A stretch of 64,000 bases of DNA from Helicobacter sp. 11S02596-1. GTDB taxonomy: Bacteria; Campylobacterota; Campylobacteria; Campylobacterales; Helicobacteraceae. The position numbers and the translations under genes were made by a program. The notes beneath the pieces are model-generated. The model did no database searches. It saw only the letters and a list, made by a program, of their open reading frames with translations, and was not told where the DNA came from. Of this stretch, positions 61,272 through 64,000 are shown piece after piece. Location of the stretch: NCBI RefSeq assembly GCF_002272825.1, contig NZ_MLAM01000008.1, positions 57,858-121,857 on the forward strand, in the 5' to 3' direction. Each line of letters begins with the position of its first letter. Within the stretch, counting starts at the first letter, position 1.

Positions 61272-62492
61272 ATGGATAAAATGGATCAAAAACTCCAAGC
61301 CCAGTATCAAAAAGCACTCGATTACCACCAAGGTGGCAAGCTAAAAATTGTCGCAAAAACTCCCCTAAAAAATCAGGATGATTTGTCTTTGGCGTATTCT
61401 CCGGGCGTGGCTATCCCGTGTAAAGAGATCCAAAAAAATCCCCTCAAAGCCTATGATTATACTTCCAAATCCAATCTAGTCGGTGTCATCAGCAACGGCA
61501 CGGCGGTTTTGGGGCTAGGCGATATTGGGGCGCAAGCCTCCAAACCCGTGATGGAGGGCAAGGCGATTTTATTCAAAGCGTTTGCCGATATTGACGCATT
61601 TGATATTGAAGTCGATGAAAAAAATGTTGATGCGTTTGTGGCTGCTGTGAAAGCCATCGCACCGACATTTGGCGGTATCAACCTTGAAGACATCAAAGCC
61701 CCAGAGTGCTTTGAGATAGAAGAACGCTTGGTAGAGGCACTTGATATTCCTGTAATGCACGATGACCAGCACGGCACGGCTATCATTTCAACCGCTGCTA
61801 TCATTAATGCGGCATTTATCATCAAAAAACCGATCGAATCAATGCGTGTGGTTATCAGCGGGGCTGGGGCGGCAGCGATTGCGTGTGCAAAGATGTATCG
61901 GGCTTTGGGTGTGGGCGAAATCGTGATGTTTGATAGTCGGGGCGTGATCCATTCAGGGCGAAATGATCTGAGCGAAATCAAAAAAGAATTTTTGACAAAC
62001 ACCCCTTATGCAAGCTATCGTGAAGCACTCAATGGCGCTGATGTGTTTTTGGGTCTCTCCAAAGCCGATTTGTTAGGTCCTGAAGACATTATGGGGATGA
62101 ATGAAAACCCGCTCATTTTTGCGATGAGTAATCCCATCCCTGAAATCCTCCCTGAAGTCGTGCATAAGGCACGCCCCGATGCGATTGTTGCTACGGGGAG
62201 GAGCGATTATCCCAATCAAATCAATAATGTCTTGGGATTCCCTTATATCTTTAAAGGTGCTTTGAGTGTGCGGGCAAAAAAAATCAACGAAGAGATGAAA
62301 TTTGCCGCTGCAAAAGCGCTTTCTGAGCTTGCTAGAGAGCCTGTAGAACCCGAACTCCAAAAGATACATAATCGCGAATTGGTTTTTGGTAGGGAATATC
62401 TCGTGCCCTCACCCTTTGACTCTCGCCTCAAAGAAAGGGTGTCAAAAGCCGTTGCGGACGCTGCTGTTGCTAGTGGGGTGGCTAGGATCTAA
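61272..62492 (+). CDS. Malic enzyme (malate to pyruvate)
   Basis: 406 aa. LSLAYSPGVAIPCKEI near 40 with the catalytic Tyr, VMHDDQHGTAIISTAAIINA near 155-174, Rossmann motif ISGAGAAAIACAKMY near 190, and FAMSNPIPEI near 285. It lacks the C-terminal phosphotransacetylase-like part of long MaeB enzymes. It decarboxylates malate with NAD(P), giving pyruvate. I chose ATG 61272, with AAAGG in front. Together with Ald and PrpB it is a third route to pyruvate in this window. Confidence 0.93.
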   Translation: MDKMDQKLQAQYQKALDYHQGGKLKIVAKTPLKNQDDLSLAYSPGVAIPCKEIQKNPLKAYDYTSKSNLVGVISNGTAVLGLGDIGAQASKPVMEGKAILFKAFADIDAFDIEVDEKNVDAFVAAVKAIAPTFGGINLEDIKAPECFEIEERLVEALDIPVMHDDQHGTAIISTAAIINAAFIIKKPIESMRVVISGAGAAAIACAKMYRALGVGEIVMFDSRGVIHSGRNDLSEIKKEFLTNTPYASYREALNGADVFLGLSKADLLGPEDIMGMNENPLIFAMSNPIPEILPEVVHKARPDAIVATGRSDYPNQINNVLGFPYIFKGALSVRAKKINEEMKFAAAKALSELAREPVEPELQKIHNRELVFGREYLVPSPFDSRLKERVSKAVADAAVASGVARI

Positions 62493-62494
62493 AG

Positions 62495-63415
62495 ATGACA
62501 AATCCGCCACATATCCCGGTTTTGTTAGATGATGTTCTTGAGGTGTTTGCCCGTATAGATTCAGGGATTATCATCGATTGCACGCTGGGTTTTGGCGGGC
62601 ATAGCCACGCTCTGTTGGAAAATAATCCCAATATTTGTATCATCGGTATCGACAAAGACGCCCAAGCAAGGGAATTTGCACAAAATCGCCTCCAAAAATT
62701 TGGCGATCGTTTTGTCTGTGTGAGCGGGGGATTTGGCGAGAAGATTGGGGAGATTTTGGATACGTATGGCGAGCGTGTCAAGGGCGTTTTGGCTGATATT
62801 GGCGTGAGTTCTTTGCAGCTCGATAGCCCAGAGCGGGGCTTTGGCTTTGGCTCTGATACGCTTGATATGCGGATGGATAAGCAATCGAGCCTCAATGCGC
62901 AGGTGGTGATAAATCATTATTCTGCCTATGAGCTCCAGAGGATTTTTCGTGATTATGGCGAGATTAGGGAATACAAAAAAATGGCTACGTTGATTGCTAC
63001 GCAACGTGATAAAAAGCCTTTTGAATCCGCTAAAGAATTGAGCGAGTTTTTGCAAAGACATTTCAAAAATCCCAGAATCCACCCTGCCACACTAGCTTTT
63101 CAAGCGATTCGCATCGAAGTCAATGACGAACTAGGTGAGCTTGAGCGACTGCTAAAAATGGCGGGAAACCTGCGTGGGGCAGTATTTGCGGTTATTTCTT
63201 TTCATTCTTTAGAAGACAGGATGGTAAAAAATGCTTTTAAAGAATGGGGAAAATCTTGTATTTGTGATACTTCGCTTTATAAATGCGAGTGTGGCTCTAA
63301 CCACGCTCGGGGCGTCTCCCTCACCAAAAAACCCAAAATCGCCTCCCCAGATGAAATCAATCAAAACCCCCGAGCTAGGAGCGCAAAACTTCGGGCTTTT
63401 GCCTTTAAGGACTAA
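62495..63415 (+). CDS. rsmH: 16S rRNA (cytosine-1402-N4)-methyltransferase
   Basis: 306 aa. HIPVLLDDVLEV start, SAM motif DCTLGFGGHSHALLE near 29, GVLADIGVSSLQLDSPERGF near 96-115, and the end motif NPRARSAKLRAF. It methylates C1402 of 16S rRNA. It follows the malic enzyme by 2 bases and precedes the ftsL-like gene by 2 bases. Confidence 0.96.
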   Translation: MTNPPHIPVLLDDVLEVFARIDSGIIIDCTLGFGGHSHALLENNPNICIIGIDKDAQAREFAQNRLQKFGDRFVCVSGGFGEKIGEILDTYGERVKGVLADIGVSSLQLDSPERGFGFGSDTLDMRMDKQSSLNAQVVINHYSAYELQRIFRDYGEIREYKKMATLIATQRDKKPFESAKELSEFLQRHFKNPRIHPATLAFQAIRIEVNDELGELERLLKMAGNLRGAVFAVISFHSLEDRMVKNAFKEWGKSCICDTSLYKCECGSNHARGVSLTKKPKIASPDEINQNPRARSAKLRAFAFKD

Positions 63416-63417
63416 AA

Positions 63418-63717
63418 ATGCAGCATTTGGAAGAAAAATATTATCGTATCGATGAGGGGGAAAAAGAAGAATTGCTTTCAGAAGAACACAGAGGCAAAGG
63501 CTTGGGCGTGAATGCCTTGTTTGGTGCTTATATGGTTTTGATATTTTCGCTCGTTATTTTGTTGCCAAAAATTTATCTTGCGAGCAATATTTATTATGTC
63601 AGTCGGGACATCGCCAAGCTCCAAACCCAAGAAAATTTACTCAAGGAAGAAAATCATCGCTTAGAACGCGAACTTGAAGATGTGCGGTTTAAATATTTGA
63701 TGATGAATTTGAATTAA
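63418..63717 (+). CDS. FtsL-like single-pass membrane protein
   Basis: 99 aa. A charged cytosolic head (about 1-33), one helix ALFGAYMVLIFSLVILLP, then a coiled coil rich in Glu, Leu and Asn (IAKLQTQENLLKEENHRLERE is the heptad region, given only as its pattern). Position right after rsmH and this topology are those of FtsL, a divisome scaffold, which is too variable to prove by eye. AAGGA precedes ATG. Confidence 0.7.
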   Translation: MQHLEEKYYRIDEGEKEELLSEEHRGKGLGVNALFGAYMVLIFSLVILLPKIYLASNIYYVSRDIAKLQTQENLLKEENHRLERELEDVRFKYLMMNLN

Positions 63718-63732
63718 GGGCTTTCATTATTT

Positions 63733-63812
63733 TGAACTCGATTCACTAACGTGAATCTGAAGACCACTCACAGGGAATGAATCCCTGTTCGTTCCTAAAG
63801 TAACCATCTCAT
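63733..63812 (-). repeat. Hairpin repeat, copy 8 (3' part, inverted)
   Basis: On the minus strand: CTTTAGGAACGAA, hairpin 2 CAGGGAttcaTCCCTG, GAGTGGTCTTCA, hairpin 3 GATTCACgttaGTGAATC, ending GAGTTCAAAA. Just before it, 63812-63850 is the same spacer as at 4090-4140. Confidence 0.8.
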
Positions 63813-63849
63813 ATTTAAGCTTGCCTTGAATATTGGAGATAAGTTTTAG

Positions 63850-63995
63850 AGGTATCGGTTCGCTAAGGCAAACCTGAAGACCACTCCGCAAGATGTGAAA
63901 TCTTGCTTCGCTCCTAAAGTTATTAGGTTATTCTGAAGCTTCGCCAAGCTCGCTTCATCATCAACCTGTTTTCTAAGGTCTTCATTTTAAACCAC
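63850..63995 (-). repeat. Hairpin repeat, copy 9 (long form, inverted, at the window end)
   Basis: On the minus strand: ACCTTAGAAAACAGGTTGATGA. Hairpin 1 GAAGC...GCTTC (enlarged loop), GAATAACCTAATAACTTTAGGAGCG. Hairpin 2 GCAAGATttcacATCTTGC, GGAGTGGTCTTCA. Hairpin 3 GGTTtgccttagcgAACC. The pattern of copies 9, spacer, 8 is the inverse of copies 3, spacer, 4. Confidence 0.8.
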
Positions 63996-64000
63996 TTTCA

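Overview
The window looks like a Helicobacter-type chromosome (Campylobacterota). I judge this from recalled protein families and gene order, not from a search. Supporting markers are a Helicobacter-type Fur, a cytosolic TlpD-like chemoreceptor with a CZB zinc domain, a pseudaminic acid cluster beside flgH, and blocks whose order I recall from H. pylori: pbp1A-bioF-tlpD, flgH-pseF, nuc-polyE-gmk-tatA-argS, hemL with AtpZ/AtpI-like genes, carA-DUF507 and rsmH-ftsL. It is probably not H. pylori itself, because it carries purH, a prpEBCD methylcitrate operon, alanine dehydrogenase with an AGCS symporter, and very different intergenic repeats. The species is not resolved.

Layout. 1-2300: CeuE-like metal or siderophore binding protein, an outer-membrane-like protein, and a decayed duplicate of the ceuE 3' end. 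2395-2640: tRNA-fMet and tRNA-Gln with a consensus promoter. 2700-4210: dense mosaic of hairpin-rich repeats that encloses a probable type I toxin gene (24 aa). 4228-8671: amidase, AGCS symporter and alanine dehydrogenase. 8868-9899: mutY. 9989-12445: accessory block of small exported or membrane proteins, two of its transcription units driven by near-identical promoters. 12675-13335 and 15740-15990: more repeats. 13348-15673: flavoprotein, TauE/SafE exporter, J-domain protein. 16032-21785: nadK-recN-rqcH, carA, DUF507. 21865-26900: pbp1A, bioF, tlpD, fur. 26893-30841: pseI-H-G-F and flgH. 30936-36021: yqeY, nuc, polyE-rich protein, gmk, tatA, argS. 36267-41372: AtpI/AtpZ-like genes, hemL, two YceI proteins, purH. 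41529-43971: AT-rich membrane protein, miaA. 44122-50576: prp operon and a divergent candidate regulator. 50581-56456: marR-led RND efflux operon. 56790-60487: AT-rich restriction-modification island. 60646-60970: rnpB. 61272-63717: malic enzyme, rsmH, ftsL-like. 63733-64000: two more inverted copies of the repeat.

How the genes work together. Alanine uptake (AGCS) and deamination (Ald) feed pyruvate. PrpE, PrpC, PrpD and PrpB turn propionate into pyruvate and succinate. PseF, G, H and I build CMP-pseudaminic acid for flagellin. The MarR, adaptor, RND and TolC proteins form one envelope-spanning pump.

The most unusual content is non-coding. A repeat family of several hairpins has constant linkers and loops but arms that change in a base-paired way from copy to copy. 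It lies around a type-I-toxin-like locus and a relic of a similar toxin frame.
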